Part shown: positions 46,714 to 60,075 of the stretch, piece after piece
Numbering within the stretch: the first letter of the stretch is position 1
Layout: each line of letters starts with the position of its first letter
Assembly: GCF_000264905.1 (NCBI RefSeq)
Contig: NW_006763132.1
Span: 3,663,086-3,727,085 of the forward strand
Source of the DNA: Stereum hirsutum FP-91666 SS1
Taxonomy: Eukaryota > Basidiomycota > Agaricomycetes > Russulales > Stereaceae
Direction of reading: 5' to 3'
DNA length: 64,000 bases
Position numbers and translations under genes: made by a program
The notes under the pieces: generated by a model
Told to the model about the DNA's origin: nothing
Database searches by the model: none
Seen by the model: the letters and a program-made list of their open reading frames with translations, nothing else

Positions 46714-49700
46714 TCAATCGTCCTCAGGCTTTCGATTGCGGAATGCCCAGAAGTCCTCCGCATCCGCGACCATAGGTGCCATGTTCTTCAGCAGCGACAC
46801 CGTAGTCGGATCCCAGTGTTGATACATCTTCTCCCACCCCCTCGACGCAGAAAGCAACGCGTCCCAGATCACTTGATCTTGCTTGGCAATGACTGCAAGC
46901 ACCTCTGGGCTTAGACCCGCGATCCAAATATCGTAAGACGTGAAGTTGCCCTGTTTCTGAGTTTCAACGTAGCGAATGGCGGGGCGTGCGGCCGCCAAAG
47001 CGAAAACGACTCGTATGATCGGCGTTTCAAGCGTCTTCTTAGGACCGATAAAGCCCATCGAGACGGGATCCATCTTGTCGAAAAGTAAGGGTTCGACTGT
47101 TGCAGTGTAGTGTGTGTCGTTTTTGACCTGGATGATAAACAAACCTTTCGTGCTTTGAAACACCACCGCGTTCCCACGGACCGTGATTAACGCCGCGTCG
47201 TATCCGCCTTGACTGTTAGCAGCCATTATCGCCGCGCATCGGGCAATGAATCCCTTGGTGGTTTCCTCGTCGAGGTTGCCCTGCTGTTGCCGCTTCACAA
47301 AGTGGTTGAAGTGAAGATTGACTTCGGCAAACGCTTTTTCGAGCGTGACGTTCTTATCGTTTGAATCTCTATAAACGGATGGCTTGATCCTCAGGACGTC
47401 GCAGAAGCGCCCACTTTCCTTGGACGGCCTGGTAACGAGCGCCTCCAGGAATGGAACGACGCCAAAAACACCGTCCTGGATGCGCAGCTTTTGCTGGCTG
47501 ACGACGCGGTCCCGAGCCATGGTGAGAGCGAGCAGGGCGACGAGCTCACCACGATCGCCCTGGTGCACAGAAAAGCCTGTAAGGACGCGAGAAAGAGCCG
47601 CTGGAGCGTGGAATCGGATTCTGCTGTTGTTCATGAGGAGGTAGGCGCCTTCTGAGACGATCGGCTCCGATGGGTTGAGCGACGTAAATTTACGGAAAGA
47701 CTCGTCGACCGACAGGCAAACGCGCATGTGATTGGCGATTTGATCCCGCTCGTCTTTGGTCGATTCAGTCGAGCTGGACGACATGAACTCGATAGGCAGG
47801 CGGGCGGATAAACATGCTAGTTCCTGTTTGGGACTAAGCTCAGAGGGCCAAGATGCGAGGTCAAATTTGATCAGCTTTTTGGCCGCAAACTCGACCAGAG
47901 ACTTCAGAAGCTCTTCGCGCTCCATTTCTTCAAGCCGCAGGCCTGCTGCGTAACGAGAAGCAAAGCTACGGGCACCATGAGGTTGACGAACGAAAATTCA
48001 TAAGGAGATACTCACAGAGGACGACCAAGACGAGCTTTATAAGCTAGAGAAGACACATATGATAAATCCATTTGATCCGTGGGGAAGGGGGCGGCGCACT
48101 GATCCCAGCCAAGAGCACAGAATGGCGGGATTAACACGAGCTCTCCGCTCTGCAACCGATCAGAATCGTCGTCTTCTTTAGGCAAAACAAACTGGGTGAT
48201 CTTGCCGGTGGTGGAGAGGAAAATGGCGAACAGAGGCAAGTCGCGGCAGGACCGCAGAATCTTGCGAAGATGAGAGAATGGGGATAAGATTGTCGGAGCA
48301 GTCGGTTGCGCGTCGGGTCTGGAGAGTGAATGAGCTTCGTCGAAAGCCAAGTAGACGATAGGAGCGTCTAGCTTCTTGTTTGAAAAGCCCCAATGGCGGA
48401 TTAGGGACTCTGCCTTCGCTACGACAGGACGATCCGCTGTCAAAGTGCGAATCGAATTCCTCGTTAGAACGGCATTGGGGACCCAACGAGAAGCCCATTT
48501 ACCTGCGCTGGCGAACTGTATCTGAACGGGGGAGGATCCTCTCTTCATGAGCGTGAGCGATGAGCGAGCTTTGAGCGCACGAGCGGCATCGTCGGACAGC
48601 TACAATATGAGAGGTCAGCCACGCCTCCAGGTGAGAGCAGATTTGTACTAAACCACCTGTTGAGCCCGATTGACGACATCTTCGTAGAATTTCACGCGGT
48701 AGTCGCCTTGAGCGCGCACTGTTTGGCCCTCGGTCATCATTTCCCGAAACCACGCAGCGCCTTCGTTACGAAGCCAAGCAAGTCTGGTTTCGGGGCTATC
48801 ACCTTGGCCAAGCATGGCAGCCACGATAACCTTCTCGCATTTCTCGAGCAGCGCGAACATGAAGGCGTTCATGTGAGCCCATAGTAAATCCGGGCTCATA
48901 GAGCTGAGGTATCCGGGCTCAAGAAAGTCGTACACCCGTTCGTCGGAAGCAGGAAAGCCTGGAGCATAACAACATTAGTGCGCCATTGCGAGCGGACAAT
49001 GTTGGGCGTGCGCACCTCCAGCTCTAGGTTTCCTGAGATTTATCGGTATGACAAAATCGTGCTTGCTGAACTCGTCGACTGTTTTCGACTTTCCTGTTCC
49101 AGTTGATTGAACGATGGCGCAGTGAGGCGCATAAGAGTTGGTGATGCTCGTCTGATAGTGCATGATGTGGCTTTTCAGCGCGACATGAGCGCGGCCTGCG
49201 AAGCGTTGCTTCCAGGAATTTTCCGTCGCTGGAGACGACGTATTATTGAACGAGCAGAAGACGCAATAGCAGTATCGCCACTGACCTTTTACGCTCGCCT
49301 CGTATAGATAGTCGCCTGGCTTGCCTTGGATATTGGACATGTCGTGCGGAATTTCACGCCTGAGAAGCGCTGCAACTCCGTGAGATGTAGCGACGATGAC
49401 GCGATCAATTGCTGGGATCCTAGTACTCACCCAAGCGCCGTATATCCTTAAAACCTGCACCATTGACCCACGCCCTATCCACCATCTCCCCTAGCTCAGG
49501 ATACTCCTCTATCAGCCCTCTAGCTTCCTGGAAGGTGAGTTCCGAAAGGCCCTCTTGTATGCCGGTTTGGCATATTGAGCACAAGACGGACATGCGACTC
49601 GCGGTATGAATAAGATGCTGTCCGGGTACGATTATTTTGTGAGCAAGCAATCCTTCGATTCCGAGTTCTCCCATAACGGCCTGATCTAATCGTTTGTGGC

Positions 49701-49839
49701 CCTCATCGGTGATGGTGTCGTGCGTGATGAATCGCAGATGTTGATCAGCATCGGATGCCTGAGACACCGCATCATTCGCATTCGAAGCATCAGAGAGGAT
49801 GTCAGGTTGCGATTCGTCGCTGGATCGGGTGTCGGACAT
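46714..49839 (-). CDS. P-loop NTPase fused to putative PD-(D/E)xK (restriction-endonuclease-fold) domain
   Basis: Large multidomain protein of about 900 residues in about seven exons, from the ATG at 49839 (MSDTRSSDESQPD) to a stop at 46714. The N-terminal ~130 residues are acidic then helical. The NTPase has Walker A IVQSTGTGKSKTVDEF at about residue 200 and, after FVIPINLR, Walker B IVYLAFDEAHSL at about 380 with a sensor-like IFLSTTGKITQF. The C-terminal 400 residues contain GGYDAALI followed after ~20 residues by LFIIQVKND, fitting the D...(Q/E)xK active-site pattern of the REase fold. All introns are GT-AG and frame-preserving, so the gene seems intact. Members with this IVQS-GTGKS...IPINLR and QVKND layout are numerous in basidiomycetes. 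The NTPase-REase architecture resembles that described for Crinkler/CR-type proteins, thought to derive from transposon-linked genes. Function here is inferred, not shown. Confidence 0.72.
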
Positions 49840-51956
49840 TGACTGAAACGGTCTGATTATGAGGAAAGACGAGAAAGATACAGAGCAGTTTAGTCCGCAC
49901 GAGCGAAGCCAGACGTCAGGACGCAAGGAAGAGGCTCAGGATAGTCGGAACATCGGGTTTCGAACATGGTGTCAAGACTTCGGAATATCCCGCGCGTCAT
50001 GCCACCGCCACAATGCAAATCCAAGCTGTGTCATCTTTCCACTTCAACCATGCCCAGTGAAAAGTCGGAAAATTTACTGTGAGTAAAGGCGATTCATTAT
50101 GATCCAAAATGATCGTATCCACTGCGAGGCTTTTCCCCTCTTCCCTGACCTCGCTCGTTGCTCGTTCGTCTTCTAGCAGTTATCATGGCGTCGCTGAAAG
50201 ATGCAAGCTGTCGACACCATCACGGGCGACTCAGAATGGATCATAAATGCCTTTGAGAATTTCGCGTCTCGGCTGGACGCTGAAGATGCTGACTTCTGAG
50301 CCTCGACACTTCGCACATATTACGGACGTGACTCTCATCCGGGAGACGCCTATGGTCGTCGCCCCACCCTCGTCTTCAGTTCGGCCTGGTGGGTCTTTCA
50401 CTCTCCATTCTGTCTGTCTATCTCTCACCTCCGGTCATTCCGTTTGTAAAGGCTTCGTCGGCTGTCTTTCTATTGATGGTGAGTAGGTTTTGCTGGAGGT
50501 GTTCAACGGGAAGACGAATGGGAGTTTGGCGTTTCATATAGATCGTGACAGATTAGAGTGTGCTGCAAACAGTTGGAATATAATGGCGAGTCTGATACTG
50601 ACGACGAAGAATTTCTTACAGAGGAACTCGGCACGATTTCGCCGCCAATCCTAAAATTGCAATCTGAGGAAGGCACTCGATGCGGCCGCCCGTGCTTTTC
50701 TCTGTTGAACTGCGTGTCCAACTTGAAGTACTCAGTGTCCTCGACGGCAAACTCGGAAAACAAAGTTACAATTATTATATACAAGTCTGATATTACAACA
50801 GTATACAAAGCTCAGCCACGCATCAAACCTCAGAGTGAACGCGAACGATCCATACGCAGACGGGCAGGATAGTGCAAAACACGACACGCTAGGTATAGGT
50901 AACGAATTCGACTTATCTCTAATATCTGACCGGCCAACCGACCACTTGCAAATGAAACTCAACCACGGTGACCACGTATTTCGACGGGTGCACGAACACA
51001 AGCGAACGAACGGACAAACGCGACACCAAAGGACTACTATTACACAGACGAGTGAGTGAATGAGCTAACGAAACGAGGAAAGAGTAGGTACGTATTGGAA
51101 TAAAATGGAGAACGAGTGCAGGCAGACCGGACAGACAGGCGAACGGACGGTTGGGAGAAGGACTGAGTTATGTACAATATTGAGTGGAATGTGACGGAAT
51201 GGATGGTAGAGATAGAGGAGAAAAAAAGGAGACGGCGACGAAGATAGCGACGAGAATCATATCGTATCGTATTGTACTGATTGCGACAACAACGGTGCGG
51301 TAATGGGCCACATACGCGTGGATGGATGGATGGATGGATGAACGAATGAATATATGGGAGAGTAGTAATATGCACATGTCAAAACAAGAGAAAGGAGATT
51401 CAGACGAGTCGAGAGTGAGAGTGAAAGAAACGAAGAAGCGTGTGGAACATGGATAATACAACCGAGGAGGGCAACGGACTCGGATAGCGTGCAGTGTGGA
51501 GGAAATGAGGATGCATGGATGATTAGAAACAAATGAAATAGTGATCAAGGACGAGACCGAGGGGGAACCGATGGGAAGACGATGATGAGGGAAGCACGGC
51601 ACTGATGAGGACCGAGCGAGCCACACGGGGAATGGAAATTAGATGTTAAGGAGAGGCAAAGTCCAGCCGAGCATAGAGCAGAACAGAACGGACCGAGAAT
51701 ATACACGAGATCGGAATGAAATAAGGACAGCTTAAACACAATAGGGGCGGTGATGAATCCGGGATGCTCCTCACGAGGATGAGGAGCGTAGAGTAGATGG
51801 AGTCAACACGAGAAACAACGAGAACCAGGACAAGCACACAACGCCGCGAAAGAGAGAAAGATAGGAGACCGAAATGCACACAAACCCAAGAGAATACAAG
51901 ATGAACAACGCGGAGAATCAGTCATCGCTGACTGACTCCCGCGGCACGGCGAACGA
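49840..51956. other. Intergenic, small unassigned frames and a GGAT microsatellite
   Basis: No gene is supported. A short plus-strand frame near 50198 (WIINAFENFASRLDAEDADF) and another near 50570-50740 look somewhat coding-like but could not be linked. Purine-rich DNA at 51060-51940 is probably the 3' flank of the AreA-GATA-like gene. Confidence 0.4.
51319..51340. repeat. (ATGG)n microsatellite
   Basis: Five consecutive ATGG units in GTGGATGG...GATG context. Simple sequence. Confidence 0.75.
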
Positions 51957-54900
51957 CTACCATCCCGAATAATGGTAATCGTCCGCCCAACTCCGATTCC
52001 TCGCCATCGCCTTCTTCTTCCTCTCATTATATTCCTTCTCCGTCTGCTCATCCATACCGCCAGCCGCATCCCCGTTCGCTCTCGCCTTCCCCTTATCCTG
52101 CCCCTGCCCCTGCTGACCTTGACCTTCCCGCTTCTGCCCCGGCTGACTAGTCGTCGAAGTCAACGGCCTCAACCCACTCCCAAGCGCCTGACCGGTCATC
52201 CCCATCATCCCACCAGCCGTACTCATACTCCTCTTCGTCAACCCGCCCACCTGCGGCTTATTCACCTGACGCTCCCACAACAAATTCCGCCTCACGCTCT
52301 CACTAATCTCCGTACTCATCATCTGTCTCCTCGTCGTTCTCGGCGTACTAGGCGCCGCAGCCGTCGTGGGGAGATTCCACGGATGGTTCAACGGAATCGG
52401 GGCCGTGGCGACACTGGGTAACGTAGGACGAGTAGCCATAGGAGGATCGGAAGGATGAGGAGGTTTGGAGGTGGAAGGAGTGGGACGATCAGAGTGTCGA
52501 CGGCGGAAATTGTTATCGGCAGCGAGGGCGGCGAGTTTTTCGTGTGCGTGGGAACGGGAAAGGTTCGAAGGTGATTCGGCGTCCGTCTCAGAATCGGAAT
52601 CCATCTCTTGATCCTGTGGGCGACCCTTCGGCTGATAACGACCCTTACCACCGTTGGCGTTATGTCGGTCGTTGTTGGGCGAAGCACCGGTACCATTCGT
52701 CTTCGGGGCCTGGGCGGTGACCTGAGCAGCGACAGGAAGCGCGACTGCCGATTTGCTCGTCGACAACGTGGGCATCGCCATCGAAGGCCTCGATGGACCT
52801 GCCTGGTTCTGACCCTGCGCCTGCCCCATAGTCATCATCATCCTCCCTAACCCGCTCGCCGACGACATGTCATGCGAAGACATAACCCTCACCGGGTGAT
52901 TCTCCGGGAACAAGCTCGGATCCGGGTTCAGTAACGCGCTCAAGAAGCCGGAGTGCGTCCTGTTGAGGTTCGAATACGACCGCTTCGGCTGCTTCGCGAA
53001 CATCTCGCGCTCCCGTTCAACCTGAAGGAGCCTCTCTCGGACCTGAGCCTCCTCGAGTTTCTGCGCCGTCGTTTTCTTAGAGTTATTGAGATTGCCGTGA
53101 TTACGTTTGGTATTGGTGGGATGAGTGGTGTCGTCGGCGGACATGTCTTCGGAAGCCCAGGAGCCGGAGTCGTCTTCCGAGTCATCGTCTGTGGTTTCGT
53201 ATTCGTCGGAACTGTGGGTGACGACGATGCCACGGCGTTGCTGCTGGGGGTGTGGCTGACGAGTAGAGTTGGCTGGAGCAGCCGGGGGAGCTGGTGTCTT
53301 GGATTGCGTCGCAGTACCACGCGAAGAAGGTATTGGCGGTGGAGGCATCGCAAGAGCATCGTTCTCGGCAGCCGTAATGCTTGTCGTAACCTTCGAGGAA
53401 CCTCGTTCTGGGGCCGACGTCGTCTTCGTCAGAGGCGGTGGGAGCGCGTTTGTCGGCTCAGGAGGAACGGGCTGAAGAGGTTGTAACGGCGCCGATGGAT
53501 TAGACCTCGTCGAAGTGGGGCTCTTCGTCTTCTCCTTGGACTCCTCTCCCCTCTCCGGCGGACTCGTCGACTCGGTCTTCCTCGATGCGCTACTTCCCAC
53601 ACTCCCGACATTAAACGTCGCCCTCCCCTTCGACTCCCCGCCTCCCGCGGCCTTCCTCTGCACCAACGGATGTTGCCCGTGTCGAGCAGTAGCGAAGCGA
53701 TGCATCGGGGGACGTGCGGGTGCGTGTCTCACTGCGCCGATAGCTGATTCCTTTCCTCGCTTGGTGCCTACGCCCGTCGTATGTGAGCGCTGAGGTCTTC
53801 GGGACGAAGAGTTGATGCTACCTCGGGTAACGTTGGAGTTTATCGAGCTCGGTTGTGGCTGGGGTTGTGGTTCGGGATGAGATGGGGATTTAGGCTGGGA
53901 TTGGGACTGAGACTGCCGGGCGGACGAGGGTAGTGTTGACTGTGGAGGTGCGAGAGGGAGGGGTTCCGGTTCCGGGTGAGACGAACGACGACGATCCTGC
54001 TCCTCCTTCTCCCTCTCCTTCTCTCTCTCACGTTCCCTCTCGCGCTCCTTTTCCCTCTCCAACTCTAGCCTTCTCTGCTTCTCGTTCTCGATATCCATCT
54101 CCCTTTCCCTCTCCGCCTCTCGTTCTCGTTCTCTCTCCCGTTCCGACCGTCCTGTACTCCCCGTCATCCCGGTCCTATCCGTCGTGGTCGTCGTAACCGA
54201 CGTCCCCCCCAAACTCGCCCGCTCAGGTGACGGCGACTCCGCCTGTTGCAGGAAGAACCTCCTGTCCGCAGGTCTCAGCGTAGCGTTCGCCGTCGCCGTC
54301 GTGTCCTCGATCGCAGTCCTTCCACCAGCCCCGATCATCCCAAGCCCTGTACCTGTACCTGCCCCTCTCTCGATCGATCCCAACGCCCTCGGCTTCGCTT
54401 TCAAGCTCAAGCTCAGGCTCAAAGGTGGTGGTGGTGGCGCGAAGCCACTCGATTTCGAGCTCGACAACAACCCGTTCGCACGTGAAACCGCCTGCGCTGA
54501 TCGATTGGGCGACGGAACCGGAACCAACGGAGGTTGAGGATTGGCCAAGGGAAGGCTCGGGTTCGACGGCGGCGCGGGATTGGACGAAGAGGGGCCAAGC
54601 GCGGGAGCGTTCGGAGAAACGGGGGTCGGGAAGGAAGTGATGCCGGAGCCGGTTCCGATTCCGAGTTCAGGTGATGGTCCGAGTGCGCATGTGGGTCCGC
54701 GTTGATCGCTCGAAATAGAATGAGGACTTGGGTTTGCAGCACCGTTGGAACTGCTCAATTTCGAGTTTGATGGCGCGGCAGCACGCTGGGATTGCGAATG
54801 AGAGTGCGACGTGGTGGATGGAGTCGCGGAGGCCGATGAGTCGATGATAGACGAAGATGGGTTCCAGCCCGAGACCGGACCTGAGCCTGATGATGGGTGC

Positions 54901-55993
54901 GAAGGCTGGGAAGGATGCGACGGATGCGCTGAGCGCGTCGAGTGGGAAGGGTACAAAGGTGTGTGGGCGAGGGTGGGGGCAGGGCGAACGGAGTTGGAGA
55001 CACGTGGAGGAGGAAGCAAGTGAGGCTGCGCCTGAGACTGAGGCTGTGGGTGTCGGAGTGTTGGAGGGCTCCCCTTGGCAGGATGGATCGGGTTAGAGTG
55101 TGGGTTGAAATGAGTGGAGGGCGAAGGAGGTGCTGGCGTAGCGGGAGGTGTAGGATGTGGCGTAGGGTTCACGACGACTACGCGGGGGAAGAGGGACGAT
55201 GTGGATATAGAGTTCGATCCGGAGGGAGGAGTGGATGGAGCATGCGGGGATTGCGGATGTGAGAGTAGCATGCCGGGAAGGGGGGATACGACAACGCAGG
55301 TGGAATCGGGTCGTGGCGGTATTGAGGACGCGTCGCAGGCATGCCTGTCCTGGTGATTGCGCCCGACTAGCTTGTTGTCCGGGAGCATGTCGACGATGAT
55401 GCGGCCGACGGATGAGCTGGACTTAGAACGGATGCTCGATGGGCGATAGCTCGATGCGGGAGAGACCGAGAGTCGATGGTCGATCTCGGAGAATGACGCG
55501 CCGGCGCGTCCATTCGGCGAGGAAGGCGAGGGGACGCGCTTGGTGGAGGTAGAGGTGAGGTATGGACCTGGCAAAGAGCACAATGAAGACGGGAACCGAA
55601 GAAAGATACGAAATGGATGGCACTCACCATCGTAGTAACGGGCCTCGTCCTGCTGAGATATGGGAGACAACGGTGTCTCGAGACCGTTGACGCTATGGTC
55701 GATAGGTTCGGGGGACAGACTCCGGGACGAAGGCAGAGAGGAACGATACTGAGAGACTTCGCGATACCAGAGGCGCCAGGAGATGTTCTCAAGGCGTTCT
55801 CCTTCTTGCAACGACTCTTTGCATTTCGTGAAGACTTTTCGAGTAAATCGAATGAGTATCACATGGAAAGAAAAACAAAGAAAGGTAAGAAGAACTCACT
55901 ATGCCAGAGTCCGGAAAGCGCTTCACCTCCGTCGAGGTCTTTCACGACATCAGCCGCGACAGAGAGCACGGGCGAGGGGAACGACACGAGCAT
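51957..55993 (-). CDS. AreA GATA-like domain protein (PF08550-type), large disordered
   Basis: About 1,290 residues. It starts at the ATG at 55993 (MLVSFPSPVLSVAADVVKDL). A short exon ends LSGLWH and, after a 64-nt intron, the next opens with IFTKCKESLQEGERLENISW and RLWYRE. This is the short 'nitrogen regulatory protein areA GATA-like' domain (PF08550/DUF1752), found at the N-terminus of fungal regulators including some without zinc fingers. A second intron removes 55562-55626. The rest is one very long exon rich in Ser/Pro, a near-continuous Arg/Glu block (about 54000-54150, REREREREAEREREM) and Gln/Pro tracts. Conserved islands near the C-terminus match the DUF3295 type: SDEYETTDDDSEDDSGSWAS, HSGFLSALLNPDPSLFPEN with HPVR, and TTRRQMMSTEISESVRRNLL. 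It ends ARNRSWADDYHYSGW. No GATA zinc finger is present. Likely a nutrient-signalling regulator; exact role unknown. Confidence 0.85.
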
Positions 55994-58900
55994 CGAACTC
56001 GATACCAAGTTGTGGTAATAGAATTACAGCGACGAAACGCAAAAAAAAAGAGAATCGGAAAAAGAGTAGATCCCGACGAGTGGGGTGCCGCAGAGGGCTC
56101 GAGAGTCCGTCGTCGGTGGTCGGTGAGACGCGAGCCTTGGGATGCTTCAAAGAGCGCTCGAAAAGGGGATGAGAAAAGCCAGTGCTCCCGACGTTGATCG
56201 TCGTCGTCGTCGTGGTTGACGTCGAGCAAAAGGCGGGCGGTCGACGGTTTGGCTGTCGTCCAGCTGTTGGCGGTTCGAGCACGAGCGACGAACGAAAGTA
56301 AAGCCCAGCCCACGCCAGCCCCCTGACTTCCGGCCCGCGATCACCGACCCAATCCGACCTTACGCCGATCCACGGCCATCCCCGGTCATTCATTCTCCGC
56401 ATTATCCCCAACCCGACAACTCATCTCCGCCACCCTTCCCCAGTCCTTCCCCACTGGAGTCTCCATTCGCGCCACAAAGCTCTCCATCCTCTCTAGATCT
56501 CCTCTTTGTTCTCCACACTCAGAGCCCCGCGTCGCTTGTTACCCCAGCTTCACACTGCTGCAGCGCCTGTCGTAGTGTCCTTTGTCACCTGATCTTTCCC
56601 CAACGCTCGGAACTGCATCAACTTGCCCTCCGCCCTTCATGGGGAAGAACCCGTCAACGAGCTCGGTCACACGCCCACTCTCACTCGCACAGTTGTCACC
56701 GCTCCTGATCCAAACTTGTGTGCACGTTTCAGGCATCGATATTCTGTTCCTCGCCGTTTCAACCGCAATAATTCGTGGCGATACTTTTTCTCGCCTTCGC
56801 ACTCTCTCCGGCCTCTTCTTGTTCTCTTTTCGGGAAGTACTGGGCGTCACTGTATCTTCTCCGACTTCGAATGAACTTCTAATTTTCTAACTGTTCACGA
56901 AGAAACCCCGGACCCTTTACCTCTCTGATCCGGTCTTCCACTAAGCGGATCGACTGCGATCTCTTCGACCCTCCACAGTCGGAGGCTTTAGCTGTCGAGT
57001 CCCATGGTCGACGGAACTGTTGACGGCCGTTGCAGAGCCCCCTTCTCATCCAACTTTTCGACCTCCGAGACCATCTGACCCCACACCTCCGACCACATCC
57101 GGCTTCTCTGCTTCCGCTGGGCCTTTGCCTTCTTTCTCTATTTTCCCCGCCCTTCGTGGAAATCTCGGGCTGTGTCTCCATCCGAGCCCCTTGTCACAGC
57201 GTCTCTTTGTTCCAAATCCGTATGCGCCCTTTTGCGCGTTCTCGGTTCTGATTGGCTAGCATTGAATACCGACCACCCGCTGACCCGCCACGGGCGTTTC
57301 GACCTCTGGGTTCACTGGAATGGCTCAAAACGTCCACAAACGTTTGAAATGTATGTACAAAGACCTCAATCTGCATGGGTTTACGAACGGGACGATTCGG
57401 AACGCCACAGCACCCACTTGGGTTGCGTGGCCAATAACGTCCGTTTGCGAAGCGTGGGCCAACGACTGGAACCGCGTTTTGCATCACCGGGTGTCACCAT
57501 GCCTATTACTGTACCCTTATACGCATCGTTCCTTATGTTATGCAATCCTCACGAAGACGAAGCTTAACGCTTTTTTCAGCGTCTCCTGACCAGCATTGCT
57601 CCTCGGACACGCAGGCGCTCCGCTCTGGCTTTTGGAATGCGGGGATGGCCGGTGTCGGACGTTGCGTGAGGGTGATGTTATGGATGCATATGATGGCACG
57701 GTCTGGGGCACCGGCGATCCTTTTCTTGTCATCTTGTAGGCTTTGCCGAGGTCAGTTGACGGTTGTCCTCGTCGAGTGCGGTCTTCATTTGACCTCGTTC
57801 ACTCCCGTGGGTTTTTATGGAATTTTGCGCTGGATCTATACCTGCCGTTCGTTCGTGCGTACGAGCGCTGATTTGTGCTGATTTGAGTTCACCCCTCGAA
57901 TTATGCACAAACTGTCGTTCCTTTTCTGCATCATGTTTTCGCCGCCAGCTTTGCTATCAGCATCAGTACGTAGGTGAACTTGGCGCATTCGGGGCGGAGC
58001 ACCAAAAGGACGAGCTGCGGAGGGCATGTTCCTCCTCCTGACGATCCTCGAAGCTCAGAAGACCCTGGGCCTCCGTCATCCCTTTCTTCTTGCCCTCCCG
58101 TCACTTCGCGTCATCCGTTACGGTATGCATGTCATACGATATTGTACTGCGATGCAGCTTGCCCGCAATCACCGTGTATACTGTCGTCTGGTGACGCATA
58201 ACGATGCTTGCGGGTGTTCGTCTGAACTTGAAGAGCCACTGTCTAAGCCAGAGATCACTAGTCATCACGCTATCACGCCGCTCTGCAGCTCGGTACTTGA
58301 CGTTCGAAGTCTCTGCTTATGTATTTCATGCTCCCACTGGCAGTCCGTCTTCATTTCACGATCTCCAGCTGATTGTCCTGGTGTCGTTCGCTACGCTACG
58401 TACACTCTTGACCGTAATCAGTATCCCCGTCGCGTTGCGTCAGGGTGTATATTGTTTCAGAGTCTTACACGCCCACGCTGAAACAGCGGAGAATCGATAG
58501 GACGTCGATGATGCTGGACCAGGACGTATAGATGTTACTAGCTGGTGATTTAGTTTGCGCAAGTTTCTCCTTGCTTACTACCCATTTCGGAGTTGTATAC
58601 GAGAATATGGGAACTTGACAGAACGCGTCAGACTCATGTTGTGCATTGTGTTCCGTCCGTCAAGCATCGAGTACTGGTGCAAAAAATATGTGTCGTTTTG
58701 GGTCTTTTGTTGACGAGGAGGCACGATAGGATGCTGTCTATTTTGCTCTGTGGTGTGCACTTGTGACGAATAGAACTCACAAACGGTGTGGAACTGGATG
58801 ACGAGTTCTGCTTGGAGGATTAGCACAGGTTCTGTTTGATGCTTAAGCTCCCCTCCTGTCTCCAGATTTATCTCTTCGGCTCGCTCCGTGAGAGACAACT

Positions 58901-59684
58901 CGAAGCGCGGCACCGTTATAACAGTGAACGATCATCAGGTGATAACGGTTGGTCAAAGCCTACGCAGCACCAAACATTTTGTCCGGCCATCATTTTTGAT
59001 CACGTCTCTATACCCAGCTGGGCTTGTGCTGTTCGCTTGATCATCCGAACTTGATTTCTGTTGCTTGACCAAGGATGAAGAAATGGACAGGAGCAAGGTG
59101 TGCAAGCCTATCGCGACTACTAGAGCGCTTCCATATACGCATCGCGGGCCACAGCCCCACCCATCGTGATGCCACGTCGCCCGTTATCCAGAGAACTACG
59201 CTAAATGATCGTGACGCCCAACATAGGTCACCCGTCTCCCTAATCCTTACTCTTATCTCCCATCAACTGCTCTCTCACCAACATGGATACTGGTATCGAC
59301 AAACCTCACATGAAGACATATGCAAACCCTAAGATACTGCCCGAGCCATATCGACGCGATTTGTAGCTTATGTTGCCGCACGGCATCCGTCTACGCTGGT
59401 GCTAAACGTTTCGACACTGATGTCAAAGGCAGACGAGTAAGCTAAGGACTGTGATCCTGTTATTTAACTCGGTGTCAATGTGGCGTCTGAACATGGGTCA
59501 GATTCGAGAATCTCATGCTTAGGATAGCGTCGCCTAGCTACCTGCGTCCCGATGCTACGTAGTAGCATCGCTTTTTTCGACGGAGCGCCTAACGGGGCCC
59601 CCATACCCTTGTGAGCATCTTCATTTGAGAGACCCCCCAAAAAAGGGCTCTCCGAGGCACACACTTAGCACATGCACAAACGAA
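55994..59684. other. Long stretch without a supportable gene
   Basis: Upstream region of the AreA-GATA-like gene followed by about 3 kb in which frames on both strands (for example 58026-58481 plus, 58578-58913 minus) lack domains and splice-consistent extensions. A short inverted repeat, GATGCTAC with GTAGCATC, lies near 59550. A long leader or non-coding transcript is possible. Confidence 0.4.
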
Positions 59685-59689
59685 CTTAA

Positions 59690-60075
59690 CTAGCAAACAA
59701 ACTTACTGTACTCGGACCCCGCAAGAAACGAACTTACTGAGAGAAACGAACTTAAGCCTAGAAACGAACTTACAGTGAGAAACGAAACTAACACAAGAAA
59801 CGAACCTATGATGAGAAACGAACTTACGCTGAGAAACGAACTTACTGTAGGAAACGAACTTACGGTGAGAAACGAAACTAACGCAAGAAACAAACCTACG
59901 ATGAGAAACAAACTTACTGCACAAAACGAACTTACTGCACGAAACGAACTTACGCTGAGAAACGAACTTACGCCGAGAAACGAACTTACGCCGAGAAACG
60001 AACTTACTGAGAAACGAACTTACGCTGAGAAACGAACTTACGCTGAGAAACGAACTTACGCTGAGAAACGAACTT
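59690..60075. repeat. 18-bp minisatellite with 90-bp higher-order period
   Basis: About 21 imperfect copies of GAGAAACGAACTTACGCT in tandem. Because 18 is divisible by three, both strands read as open peptides (RNELTL on plus, KFVSQR-type on minus); these are not genes. Variant units (AAACTAAC, AACCTA) recur 90 bp apart (59781 and 59871), showing a five-unit higher-order repeat. Stray copies of AAACGAACTTA continue to about 60625. Confidence 0.9.

Noticed and set aside
51972..55623. Many plus-strand and alternate-frame ORFs of 60-180 codons
   Set aside because: Shadows of the long low-complexity exon of the AreA-GATA-like gene on the minus strand.
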